From NCBI GenBank assembly GCA_032464575.1, contig JAWDKM010000005.1, positions 1 through 64,000 of the forward strand: a DNA stretch of 64,000 bases. Reading direction: 5' to 3'. Shown here one piece after another: positions 43,371 through 51,943 of the stretch. Source of the DNA: Pontivivens sp032464575 (GTDB lineage Bacteria; Pseudomonadota; Alphaproteobacteria; Rhodobacterales; Rhodobacteraceae). Every line of letters starts with the position of its first letter. Within the stretch, counting starts at the first letter, position 1. Below the pieces are notes generated by a model, which made no database searches, had not been told where the DNA came from, and saw only the letters and a program-made list of their open reading frames with translations. Position numbers and translations under genes: made by a program.

Positions 43371-45040
43371 GCCTTCCTCGCCTGCGCCGCGTCGGGCCGC
43401 ATACGCGGCCGGATCACCGCGTTCCGCCCGATCGAGCGGCAGACCAGGATCACCGGCAGCAGTCCGAACGCCACGATCACCAGCGACGGCAATGCGGCCT
43501 GGTTCAGCCGCTCGTCGGCCGCCAGCCGATGCGCCTGCACCGCCAGCGTGTCGAAGTTGAAGGGGCGCATAATCAGCGTCGCCGGCAGCTCCTTCATCAC
43601 ATCGACGAAGACGATCAGCAGCGCCGTGAGCACCGCGCCCCGCAGGATCGGCAGGTGCACTTCACCCAGCACCCGCAGCGGGTTGCGCCCCAGCGTGCGC
43701 GCCACCGCGTCCACGTTCGGCGCCACGGTGCCGAGCCCCGCATCCACCGCCGAGAGCGCAGCCGCCATGAACCGCGCCATGTACGCCACGACCAGCAGCC
43801 AGATCGACCCGGTAAAGAGCAGCCCCGTATCGATACCGAACCGCGCCTCCATGATGGCGTCGAGCGCGTTGTCCACCCGCGCGAACGGCACCAGCAGCCC
43901 CACCGCGATCACCCCCCCCGGCACCGCATAGCCGAGGCCCGCGAGCAGCAGCATCGCCTTCGACCGCCGCCCGGGCGCGAGCCGCGCGCCGTAGGCGACC
44001 AGCACCGCGGCGCAGACCGTCACCACCGCCGCCGCACTCGCCAGCACCAGCGAGTTCGACATGAAGGCCCGGTAGCGTCGGTCCATGAGGCTCTGCCCGC
44101 TGTCCCACGCCATCTCGCCCAGCAGGATCACCGGCAGCGCGAAACCAACCACCACCGGCAAGGCGCAGAAGCCCGCAGCGAGCGCACCCTTCCACCCGGT
44201 GAGCGTCACCGCCTCCAACCCCGCGAGCCGCCCGGCACTGCCCCGCATATGCGCTTGCGCCTGTCCCCGCTCGATCCGCTCGATGGTGGCGAGGAGCAGC
44301 GCGAAGGCCAGCAGGCACAGCGCCAGTTGCGCCGCCGCTGCCCGGTCGCCCATGGAGAACCACGCCTGATAGATGCCCGTGGAGAACGTCTGCACCCCGA
44401 AATAGCTGACGGTGCCGTAATCCGCGATGGTCTCCATCACCGTCAGCGCCACGCCGCCCGCGATGGCCGGCCGCGCCATCGGCAGGCTCACCCGCCGGAA
44501 CGCCTGCCACGGCCCCTGCCCCAATGTGCGCGCCGCCAGATAGGCCGAGGCCGATTGCTGCCGGAACGCCGCCCGCGCCAGCAGGTAGACATAAGGGTAG
44601 AGGCAGATGATGAGCATCGCCGCCGCCCCGCCGGTCGAGCGCACCTCCGGGAACCAGTAATCCCGCCGCCCCCAGCCGAAGAGATCCCGCAACCCCGTCT
44701 GCACCACGCCGGGATAATCGAGGAAATCGGTGTAGGCATAGGCCAGCACATAGGCCGGGAAGGCGAGCGGCAACGCCAGCGCGACCTCCAGAACCCGCAC
44801 ACCGGGAAAGCGGTAGAGAGTGACCAGCCACGCCGCCCCGGTTCCGATCAACGCCGTGCCGACAGCCACCGACAGCGTCAGGATAAGCGTCGTCCCGACA
44901 TAGCGCGGCAGCACCGTGTCGGCGAGCATGCCCCAGGTGGTCAGATCCCCGGTCAGCGCCGCCAGCGCCGCCGCGATCATCGGCGCGATGCACAAGAGCG
45001 CCGCCGTCCACGCCAGTATCTTCAGTCCGCGCTCGCCCAA
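43367..45040 (-). CDS. Iron ABC transporter permease (two-domain, FbpB type)
   Basis: This 557-residue inner-membrane permease has two fused six-helix units, as in the FbpB/SfuB family. Each half has an EAA-type loop: AARTLGQGPWQAFRRVSLPM near residue 165 and VARTLGRNPLRVLGEVHLPI near residue 450. It would pass ferric iron delivered by the binding protein at 41981-42988. No ATPase is encoded in the window, so that subunit must be supplied from elsewhere. The SH3 gene is coupled at its 3' end. Confidence 0.9.
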   Translation of the reverse strand: MGERGLKILAWTAALLCIAPMIAAALAALTGDLTTWGMLADTVLPRYVGTTLILTLSVAVGTALIGTGAAWLVTLYRFPGVRVLEVALALPLAFPAYVLAYAYTDFLDYPGVVQTGLRDLFGWGRRDYWFPEVRSTGGAAAMLIICLYPYVYLLARAAFRQQSASAYLAARTLGQGPWQAFRRVSLPMARPAIAGGVALTVMETIADYGTVSYFGVQTFSTGIYQAWFSMGDRAAAAQLALCLLAFALLLATIERIERGQAQAHMRGSAGRLAGLEAVTLTGWKGALAAGFCALPVVVGFALPVILLGEMAWDSGQSLMDRRYRAFMSNSLVLASAAAVVTVCAAVLVAYGARLAPGRRSKAMLLLAGLGYAVPGGVIAVGLLVPFARVDNALDAIMEARFGIDTGLLFTGSIWLLVVAYMARFMAAALSAVDAGLGTVAPNVDAVARTLGRNPLRVLGEVHLPILRGAVLTALLIVFVDVMKELPATLIMRPFNFDTLAVQAHRLAADERLNQAALPSLVIVAFGLLPVILVCRSIGRNAVIRPRMRPDAAQARKA

Positions 45041-45104
45041 GGCCCACCTATCCCGACTTCATCGCTCGGAATTAACCCGGCCCACCCCGGCGCACAACCG
45101 CCCC

Positions 45105-45129
45105 GCATCACTCTCGTCAAATACGCAAG
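45105..45129. repeat. 25-base dispersed repeat, copy 1
   Basis: GCATCACTCTCGTCAAATAC followed by GCAAG is identical to 62929-62953. This copy lies between the arsJ stop and the permease start. Its TCAAATAC core resembles the CAAATACTC hairpins at 37227 and 51891, so it may be a half element. Confidence 0.6.
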
Positions 45130-45145
45130 ACCGCGACGGTGCCGC

Positions 45146-46429
45146 TCACGCCTCCACCGGAACCGGCGCGGGCCGCAGGCCGCGCAGCGCCAGCGCGCTT
45201 GCCCCCGCCATCGCGGCGGCCGTGGCGAGGCACAGCGGCAGCCCGCCCGCCTGATAGCTCAACCCCGACAGCAGCGTGCCGACCAGCCGCCCGGCCGCAT
45301 TGGCCATGTAGTAGAAGCCCACATCCATCGTCACCCGCTCCGCCTTGCACAGCGCGAGAATCAGGTAGGAATGGAGCGCGGAGTTCAGCGCGAACACCCC
45401 GCCGAAGACCAGCAGCCCCGCCACCAGCATCACGGCGAGCCCCGGCGGCGCGACGACCGCAAGCGCGGCGAGCACCGCGATGATCCCCGTCAGCATCGTC
45501 ACCCAGCGCCGGGCGAGCGCGGCGATCCGCGGCAGCGGCAGCGTGGCGGCCCGCAAGAGCCGTGGCGCGCTCGCCTGCACCGCGCCGTAGAGCACGATCC
45601 ATACGGCCATGAACGACCCGATCAGGAAGAACGCCGCGCGGTTGCCTTCCGTCGTCCCGTCGGACAGCACCCCGTAGAAGAAGACCGGGATGCCGACGAC
45701 GAACCACGTGTCCCGCGCCCCGAACAGGAACAGCCGCGCCAGCGACAGCCGGTTGATCGACGGGTCCTTCGACCAGACCTCCCTGAACTTCGCGCCCTTC
45801 ATGCCCTTGGGCAGCCCCTCCGGCATGAAGAGCACGACGGCCAGCAGGATCGCCCCCAGCACCACAGCCATGAAAAGCAGCGCCGGCACGAACCCCGCCG
45901 TCGCCAGCAGCACCGCGCCCAGCGCGAAGCCCGCCCCCTTCACCGCGTTCTTCGAGCCGGTGAGGAGCGCGACCCAGCGGAACAACCCGCCCTCCTCCTT
46001 CGGCGCGAGCAGCTTCACGGCGGACTTCGAGGACATCTTGGAGAGGTCCTTCGCCACGCCCGACGCCCCCTGCACCGCCGCCACGTAGATGACGGAGGCG
46101 AGCACGCCCCAGCCCGGATCGAGCGCCGCCAGCGCCAGCAAGGCCACCACCTGGATCCCCAGCCCCGCATAGAGCGTCGACGTCAGCCCGAACCGCGCCG
46201 CAATCCACCCCGCACTCAGGTTCGTCACCACCCCCGCCGCCTCGTAGAGCAGAAACAGCCACGCCAGCTGGAACGGCGAGAAGCCGAGCGTGTGGAAATG
46301 CAGGAGCACCAGCATCCGCAGCGCCCCATCGGTCAACATGAAGGCCCAGTAGGCCGCGGTGACGGCGATATAGGCCCTCAGCCCGCCATCATCCGCACGA
46401 TGTCCACCAGCCGGCATGTGTAGCCCCAT
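45146..46429 (-). CDS. arsJ: Organoarsenical efflux MFS transporter ArsJ
   Basis: This major-facilitator pump exports 1-arseno-3-phosphoglycerate, which then falls apart outside to arsenate. About 427 residues contain twelve hydrophobic segments. The N-terminal TAAYWAFMLTDGALRMLVLL and the QGASGVAKDLSKMSSKSAVK loop are typical of ArsJ. The start is uncertain: ATG 46429 or 46417 gives a 40-52 base overlap with the GAPDH gene, whereas family members usually begin near LRAYIAVTAAYW. It is last in the arsenic operon, after arsRC and gap. Confidence 0.92.
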   Translation of the reverse strand: MGLHMPAGGHRADDGGLRAYIAVTAAYWAFMLTDGALRMLVLLHFHTLGFSPFQLAWLFLLYEAAGVVTNLSAGWIAARFGLTSTLYAGLGIQVVALLALAALDPGWGVLASVIYVAAVQGASGVAKDLSKMSSKSAVKLLAPKEEGGLFRWVALLTGSKNAVKGAGFALGAVLLATAGFVPALLFMAVVLGAILLAVVLFMPEGLPKGMKGAKFREVWSKDPSINRLSLARLFLFGARDTWFVVGIPVFFYGVLSDGTTEGNRAAFFLIGSFMAVWIVLYGAVQASAPRLLRAATLPLPRIAALARRWVTMLTGIIAVLAALAVVAPPGLAVMLVAGLLVFGGVFALNSALHSYLILALCKAERVTMDVGFYYMANAAGRLVGTLLSGLSYQAGGLPLCLATAAAMAGASALALRGLRPAPVPVEA

Positions 46430-47364
46430 TCGTTGTCGTACCAGGCATAGATCTTCGCCTGCGTCCCGTTCACCACCATGGTGGAGGGCGCATCGATGAT
46501 CGCCGAGCGCGGGTCGTTGAGGAAATCCGTGGAGACGAGTGGCCGCCGCTCCACCCCGAGGATGCCCTTCAGCGACCCTGCCTCCGCCGCTTCGAACAGA
46601 CGGTTGATCTCCTCCTCGGTGACGGTGCGCTCCATCTCGAACACGCAGTCGGTGAGCGAGGCATTGAGCAGCGGCACCCGCACCGCATGGCCGTTCAGCC
46701 GCCCCTTCAACTCCGGATAGATCACGGTGATCGCCGTCGCCGAGCCGGTGGTCGTCGGGATCAGCGCGTTCAGCGCCGAGCGCGCCCGCCGCAGGTCCTT
46801 CATCGGTTTGTCCACGATCACCTGCGTGTTGGTCACGTCATGGATCGTGGTGATCGAGCCGTGCCGGATCCCCACGGCCTCGTGCAGCACCTTCACCACG
46901 GGGGCGAGGCAGTTGGTGGTGCAGCTCGCCGCGCTCACCACGTCATGCACCGCCGGATCGTAGAGGTCGTGGTTGATGCCGTAGACCAGGTCGAGCGCGC
47001 CGTCCTGCTTGATGGGCGCGGACACCGCGACCTTCTTCCCCTTGTAGGGTGCGAGCGTCTCCAGCGTCTTGAACTTGCCGGTGCACTCCACGACCAGATC
47101 GACCTCGCCGAGCGGCAGGTCCGCCGGGTCGGCCTTGTTCAGCACCGGGATCGACAGGTCGCCGACGCGCAGCCGGTCGCCCTCGGCGCCGACATCCTGC
47201 CCCCAGCGCCCGTGCACCGTGTCGAATTCGAGGAGATGGGCGTGCATCGCCGCGTCCCCGGTCACGTCGTTGACCCAGGCGATGCGCTCGCCCATCCCCT
47301 CGTCGATCATGCGACGCAGCGCCAGTTTCCCGATGCGCCCCAGCCCGTTCAGTCCGATCTTCAT
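46378..47364 (-). CDS. gap: ArsJ-associated glyceraldehyde-3-phosphate dehydrogenase
   Basis: In this setting the enzyme uses arsenate in place of phosphate to make 1-arseno-3-phosphoglycerate for ArsJ. The 328 residues contain the NAD-binding GLNGLGRIGKLALRR and the catalytic Cys in SAASCTTNCLAP, with the His later in TGSATAITVIYPELKG context, and end with WYDNEWGYTCRLVD. Its start overlaps the arsRC stop by four bases and its 3' end overlaps arsJ, so all three genes are one operon. A housekeeping gap presumably exists elsewhere. Confidence 0.92.
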   Translation of the reverse strand: MKIGLNGLGRIGKLALRRMIDEGMGERIAWVNDVTGDAAMHAHLLEFDTVHGRWGQDVGAEGDRLRVGDLSIPVLNKADPADLPLGEVDLVVECTGKFKTLETLAPYKGKKVAVSAPIKQDGALDLVYGINHDLYDPAVHDVVSAASCTTNCLAPVVKVLHEAVGIRHGSITTIHDVTNTQVIVDKPMKDLRRARSALNALIPTTTGSATAITVIYPELKGRLNGHAVRVPLLNASLTDCVFEMERTVTEEEINRLFEAAEAGSLKGILGVERRPLVSTDFLNDPRSAIIDAPSTMVVNGTQAKIYAWYDNEWGYTCRLVDIVRMMAG

Positions 47365-48191
47365 CCGGCCACAGCCCTTTCCTCACCGATCGCGTCCACG
47401 GCGCTCTGCAGCGACACCGCGTCGAGCGAGGATACCGGCAGGTTCACGAAGGCCTCGATGCGCGCGCGCAGCGTGCGGTAGGCCTCCTTGAAGGCCAGCG
47501 CCTTCTCCGCGTCCGTGCCCTCGACCTTCACCGGGTCGGGCATCCCCCAATGGGCCGAGACCGGCTGCCCCTCCCAGGGCGGGCACTCCTCGCCCGCCTC
47601 CCGGTTGCAGACGGTGAAGACGAAGTCGAAGGCGGGCGCGTCGCCGCTCTCGAATTCCGAAATGTTCTTGGCACGCAGGCCGGAGGTGTCGTGCCCCAGC
47701 CCCTCCAGCATCTCGACCGCATGCGGGTTGAGCTCTGAGAACGGCTTCGTTCCGGCCGAATAGGCTTCGAAGCGCGCGCCGCCGAGCTCGCGCAGCAGCG
47801 TCTCGGCAATGATCGAACGGGCGGAGTTTCCGGTGCAGACGAACAGCACCTTGAAGGTGTCTTGCATGACGTCGGATCCCTGTTTCCGAATGAGGGGTTC
47901 GCAGAGCTCGGGTTGACCGTTGCAGCAGTCGAACACGAGGAATTCGAGCATTTCGCGCACGGTGTCGGGCTGGACGGAATAGTAGAGCCGCGTCCCGTCC
48001 CTGCGGGCGCGGATCAGTCGCGCATCGGCCAGGCGGGCGAGATAGGCCGACAAAGTGCTGGCCGGCAGGCCCGTGCGCTCCACCATCTCCCCCGGCGTCA
48101 TCTCAACCGGGGCCCGCCCGGCCAGAAGACGGAAGACCTGCATCCGCTGCGCATGCGCAAGTGCCCCGAATCGATCCACCATACCGTCCAT
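47361..48191 (-). CDS. ArsR regulator fused to ArsC arsenate reductase
   Basis: The protein joins a repressor and an enzyme. The first 95 residues form an ArsR winged helix (PASTLSAYLARLADARLIRA), ending in an As(III)-type Cys triad DCCNGQPELC. From about residue 110 an ArsC of the low-molecular-weight phosphatase type follows, with the P-loop VCTGNSARS, and it reduces arsenate to arsenite. A C-terminal helical stretch carries no further Cys pattern except VCNREAGEEC. The ATG at 48191 was chosen over a TTG at 48221, because the palindrome 48191-48203 fills the space between. It heads the arsenic operon and probably represses it. Confidence 0.88.
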   Translation of the reverse strand: MDGMVDRFGALAHAQRMQVFRLLAGRAPVEMTPGEMVERTGLPASTLSAYLARLADARLIRARRDGTRLYYSVQPDTVREMLEFLVFDCCNGQPELCEPLIRKQGSDVMQDTFKVLFVCTGNSARSIIAETLLRELGGARFEAYSAGTKPFSELNPHAVEMLEGLGHDTSGLRAKNISEFESGDAPAFDFVFTVCNREAGEECPPWEGQPVSAHWGMPDPVKVEGTDAEKALAFKEAYRTLRARIEAFVNLPVSSLDAVSLQSAVDAIGEERAVAG

Positions 48192-48203
48192 ATTTCGGAA
48201 ATA
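48191..48203. promoter_or_regulatory. Probable ArsR operator
   Basis: TATTTCGGAAATA is a perfect odd palindrome touching the arsRC start codon. A further CGGAAATAC unit repeats directly at 48196-48204 and 48205-48213. The site is ideally placed for the fused ArsR domain to repress its own operon. There is no obvious ribosome site between the palindrome and the ATG, so the message may be leaderless. Confidence 0.55.
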
Positions 48204-48338
48204 CCGGAAATACGGAAACAAGGCTAGCGCCCACCCCGCTCCGGTTGCAGCACAGGCCCCGCGCGCAACCCGCTTGCGCGACGCGCGATTTCACCGCAGG
48301 GTCCGCCGCGACCGCGCCCAGAACCAGGGAGTTCCCCG

Positions 48339-49970
48339 ATGCAGATCACAACGCATGAGACCCGCCCCATCGGCGGGCAGAAGCCCGGAACCTCCGGCCT
48401 GCGCAAGAAGACCAAGGTCTTCATGGGTCCGCATTACGTGGAGAACTTCGTCCAGTCCGTCTTCGACGCCGTGGGGGGCATCGAGGGCAAGACGCTGGTG
48501 GTGGGCGGCGACGGCCGCTACTTCAACGCGCAGGCGATCCAGGTGATCCTGCGCATGGCCGCGGCCAACGGTGCCGCGCACTGCATCGTGGGGCGCGAGG
48601 GGCTGCTCTCGACCCCCGCCGCCTCCAACCTCATCCGCACCCGTGGCGCCGATGGCGGCCTCATCCTGTCGGCCTCCCACAATCCCGGCGGGCCGGAGGA
48701 GGATTTCGGCATCAAGTACAATACCGCCAATGGCGGCCCCGCACCCGAAAGCGTGACCGCCGCCATCCATGCCCGGACCGAGGAGATCACCGTCTACCGC
48801 ATCATGGAGGCGCAGGACATCGACCTGACCGCCCTCGGCGAGACCACGCTCGGCCGTATGACCGTCGAGGTCGTGGACCCGGTCACCGACTATGCGGCCC
48901 TGATGGAGAAGCTCTTCGACTTCGACGCGATCCGCCGCCTCTTCGCCTCCGGCTTCACCATGCGCTTCGACGCGATGCACGCGGTGACGGGGCCTTACGC
49001 CAAGACGATCATCGAAGGGATGCTGGGCGCGCCCGAGGGCAGCGTGGTCAATGCCGTCCCCCTCCCCGATTTTGGCGGCGGGCACCCGGACCCCAACCCG
49101 GTCTGGGCCAAGGAGCTGATGGACCTGATGATGGGTGAGGACGCGCCCGATCTCGGCGCCGCCTCCGATGGCGACGGCGACCGCAACATGATCGTGGGCC
49201 GCGGCGCCTACGTGACCCCCTCCGACAGCCTCGCCGTGCTGGCCGCGAACGCGCATCTCGCGCCGGGCTATGCAGACGGGCTCACCGGCGTCGCCCGCTC
49301 CATGCCGACCTCCCGCGCCGCCGATCGCGTCGCGCAATATCTCGACATCCCCGCCTACGAGACGCCCACGGGCTGGAAGTTCTTCGGCAACCTGCTCGAC
49401 GGCGGCCACGCGACCCTCTGCGGAGAGGAGAGTGCCGGCACCGGCTCCGACCACGTGCGGGAGAAGGACGGCCTCTGGGCCGTGCTGCTCTGGCTCAACA
49501 TCCTCGCCGCGCGCGGGCAGAGCGTCGCCGACATCCTCTCCGCCCACTGGTCGGAGTACGGCCGCGACTACTACTCCCGCCACGATTACGAGGGCGTGGA
49601 CAGCGCCAAGGCCCGCGCCCTGATGGATGACGTCCGCAGTCATCTCGACACCCTGCCGGGGCAAAGCTTCGCTGGGCTGGAGGTCGAGGCCGCCGACGAC
49701 TTCGCCTATACCGACCCTGTGGACGGGTCCGAGGCGACGTCGCAGGGCCTGCGCATCACCTTCACCAACGGCGCGCGCCTGGTGCTGCGCCTCTCGGGCA
49801 CCGGCACCGTGGGCGCGACGCTCCGCGTCTACCTCGAACAGCACGAGGGCGACCCGGCTGAGCAGCACCGCGACCCGCAGGAGGCGCTGGCAGACGTGAT
49901 CGCCGCCGCCGATGCCCTCGCCGGGATCGCCGAGCGCACGGGCCGCGACGCGCCGGACGTGCGCACCTGA
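48339..49970 (+). CDS. pgm: Phosphoglucomutase, alpha-D-glucose type
   Basis: It interconverts glucose-1-phosphate and glucose-6-phosphate, joining glycogen to glycolysis. The 543 residues contain the phosphoserine loop LSASHNPGGPEEDFGIKYN, the metal loop ASDGDGDRNM, the sugar loop CGEESAGTGSDHVREKDG and the phosphate-binding LRLSGTGTVGATLR. The stop codon overlaps the amylosucrase start by one base (TGATG), so the two are coupled. It is divergent from the arsenic operon. Confidence 0.95.
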   Translation: MQITTHETRPIGGQKPGTSGLRKKTKVFMGPHYVENFVQSVFDAVGGIEGKTLVVGGDGRYFNAQAIQVILRMAAANGAAHCIVGREGLLSTPAASNLIRTRGADGGLILSASHNPGGPEEDFGIKYNTANGGPAPESVTAAIHARTEEITVYRIMEAQDIDLTALGETTLGRMTVEVVDPVTDYAALMEKLFDFDAIRRLFASGFTMRFDAMHAVTGPYAKTIIEGMLGAPEGSVVNAVPLPDFGGGHPDPNPVWAKELMDLMMGEDAPDLGAASDGDGDRNMIVGRGAYVTPSDSLAVLAANAHLAPGYADGLTGVARSMPTSRAADRVAQYLDIPAYETPTGWKFFGNLLDGGHATLCGEESAGTGSDHVREKDGLWAVLLWLNILAARGQSVADILSAHWSEYGRDYYSRHDYEGVDSAKARALMDDVRSHLDTLPGQSFAGLEVEAADDFAYTDPVDGSEATSQGLRITFTNGARLVLRLSGTGTVGATLRVYLEQHEGDPAEQHRDPQEALADVIAAADALAGIAERTGRDAPDVRT

Positions 49971-51856
49971 TGCCCGACCCGGCCCTCGCCGCGTTACCGA
50001 AGCACGAGGCGGAGCTCTTCGAGCTTCGCCTCGAACGCTCCCGGGGCGACCTGACCGAACCCTTCGACCGGCTCTACGGCCACCTGCCGGAGGCCGAGGC
50101 GGCGAGGGCGCGTCTCGTGGAAATCCTCGCCCACGCCTGGGCCGCCCGCCCCGCCGACCTGAAGGCCCTCGACCTCAAGCGCGACCTGGAGCCCGACTGG
50201 TTCCAGCGCCCCGGCATGGTCGGCTACGTCTTCTACGTGGACCGCTTCGCAGGGAAACTCACCGACATCCTCGACCATCTCGACTACCTTGAGGAGCTCG
50301 GCGTCACCTATGTCCACATGATGCCGCTCCTCAAGCCGCGGGACGGGGACAACGACGGCGGCTACTCCGTGCAGGACTACCGCGCCATCAACCCGAAATA
50401 CGGCACGATGGCGGAGTTCGAGGCGGTGACAGCGGCGCTGCGCGCCCGCGGCATCTCCACCTGCATCGACATGGTCCTCAACCACACCGCGCGCGAGCAC
50501 GACTGGGCCGAACGCGCCCGCCGGGGCGATGCGGCTTACGAGGCCTACTACCGCACCTTCCCCACCCGCGAGACCCCCGACGCCTACGAGGAGACGTTGC
50601 TGGAGATCTTTCCCGACCAGGCCCCCGGCAACTTCACTTGGGACGACCGCCTGCAGAAATGGGTCTGGACCACGTTCAACACCCACCAGTGGGACCTGAA
50701 CTGGGAAAACCCGCAGGTGATGCTGGAGATCGTGGACACCATGCTCCATCTCGCCAACCGAGGCGCGGAGGTGCTGCGCCTCGACGCCGTCGCCTTCATG
50801 TGGAAGCGGCTGGGCACGACCTGCCAGAACCAGCCCGAAGTCCACGACATCCTGCAGGCCCTGCGCGCCGCCTGCCGCATCGCCTGCGCGGGCGTGATCC
50901 ACAAGGCGGAGGCCATCGTCTCGCCCTTGGACCTCATCCCCTATCTTGGAGCCGGGCGGCATACCGGCAAGGTCGGCAACCTCGCCTATCACAACTCGCT
51001 GATGGTGCAGTTCTGGTCGGCGCTCGCCTCCCGCGACACGACGCTGATGACCCGCGTGCTGACCGACCACTTCCCCACCGCGCACCGGAACGCGACCTGG
51101 GCGACGTACCTGCGCTGCCACGACGATATCGGCTGGGCGATCACGGATGAGGACGCGGGCGCGCTCGGCTTTTCGGGTGCGGCCCACCGCGACTTCCTCG
51201 CCGAATTCTACCGCGGCAATTTCGAAGGCAGCTTCGCGCGCGGCGGCCTCTTCCAATACAACCCGGACACCAACGACAAGCGCTCCAACGGCGCCCTCGC
51301 CTCGCTCGCCGGGTTGGAGGCCGCGACGACCGACGGCGCGCGCGACGACGCCATCGCCCGCATCCTGATGGGCCACGCGCTGATCGCCAGCTTCGGGGGC
51401 ATCCCGCTGATCTACATGGGCGACGAGATCGGGATGCTGAACGATCACGACTGGGCCGCCCATTCCGATGGCGAGAACGACAGCCGCTGGATGCACCGCC
51501 CGATGATGGACTGGACGCGAGCAGCTGAGCGGACCGACGGAAGCACGGACGCGGGCCGCATCTTCATCGGCCTGAAGCACATCCTCGACGCCCGCCGCAT
51601 GACGCCGCAGCTTCACGGCGCCAACCCGCGGGAGATCCTCGCGACACCCGACGCCGCCCTCTTCGCCTTCCGCCGCATGGGGGCGGAGGGGCCGCTCACC
51701 TGCCTCTTCAACTTCTCCGAAACCGCCCGCTTCGTCCCCGCCGACTGGTGGTACGCCGCAGGTGTCACGGCGTTCCGGGACGTGCTCGGCCGCCCCGTCG
51801 ACTGGCGCGGCGACGCGGTGCGCGTCGCGCCCTATCAGGCGATGTGGGTGCTCTGA
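49970..51856 (+). CDS. Amylosucrase (GH13 subfamily 4)
   Basis: It transfers glucose from sucrose to an alpha-1,4-glucan and releases fructose. The 628 residues match characterised amylosucrases in length and pattern, including the N-terminal helical domain and GYVFYVDRFAGKL. The nucleophile Asp is in VLRLDAVAFMW, the acid/base Glu in IHKAEAIV and the third acid in RCHDDIGWAI. The C-terminal GGIPLIYMGDEIGMLND is typical. It is coupled to pgm and supplies glycogen directly from sucrose. Trehalose-type isomerising activity is a less likely alternative. Confidence 0.88.
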   Translation: MPDPALAALPKHEAELFELRLERSRGDLTEPFDRLYGHLPEAEAARARLVEILAHAWAARPADLKALDLKRDLEPDWFQRPGMVGYVFYVDRFAGKLTDILDHLDYLEELGVTYVHMMPLLKPRDGDNDGGYSVQDYRAINPKYGTMAEFEAVTAALRARGISTCIDMVLNHTAREHDWAERARRGDAAYEAYYRTFPTRETPDAYEETLLEIFPDQAPGNFTWDDRLQKWVWTTFNTHQWDLNWENPQVMLEIVDTMLHLANRGAEVLRLDAVAFMWKRLGTTCQNQPEVHDILQALRAACRIACAGVIHKAEAIVSPLDLIPYLGAGRHTGKVGNLAYHNSLMVQFWSALASRDTTLMTRVLTDHFPTAHRNATWATYLRCHDDIGWAITDEDAGALGFSGAAHRDFLAEFYRGNFEGSFARGGLFQYNPDTNDKRSNGALASLAGLEAATTDGARDDAIARILMGHALIASFGGIPLIYMGDEIGMLNDHDWAAHSDGENDSRWMHRPMMDWTRAAERTDGSTDAGRIFIGLKHILDARRMTPQLHGANPREILATPDAALFAFRRMGAEGPLTCLFNFSETARFVPADWWYAAGVTAFRDVLGRPVDWRGDAVRVAPYQAMWVL

Positions 51857-51890
51857 AGAACCGCCCCGCCCGGCCGCCAGGATCCGACAT

Positions 51891-51939
51891 GAGTATTTGA
51901 GCGAACTCGAAAGCCGCCTTCGACTTCGTCCAAATACTC
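51891..51939. terminator. Bidirectional AAATACTC hairpin
   Basis: GAGTATTTG (51891-51899) pairs with CAAATACTC (51931-51939), with further pairing of GAA/TTC and CGAA/TTCG inside. It lies between the convergent amylosucrase and acetolactate synthase genes and is related to the hairpin at 37227-37300. Confidence 0.6.
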
Positions 51940-51943
51940 GAAT

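Noticed and set aside
43529..46423. A 964-codon frame rich in Arg, His and Gln antisense to the permease and arsJ
   Set aside because: Low-complexity shadow frame; the opposite strand encodes recognisable membrane proteins.
48192..48221. Upstream TTG start for the ArsR-ArsC fusion
   Set aside because: The extra ten residues are encoded by the CGGAAATAC repeats and the operator-like palindrome, and ArsR homology needs only the ATG at 48191.
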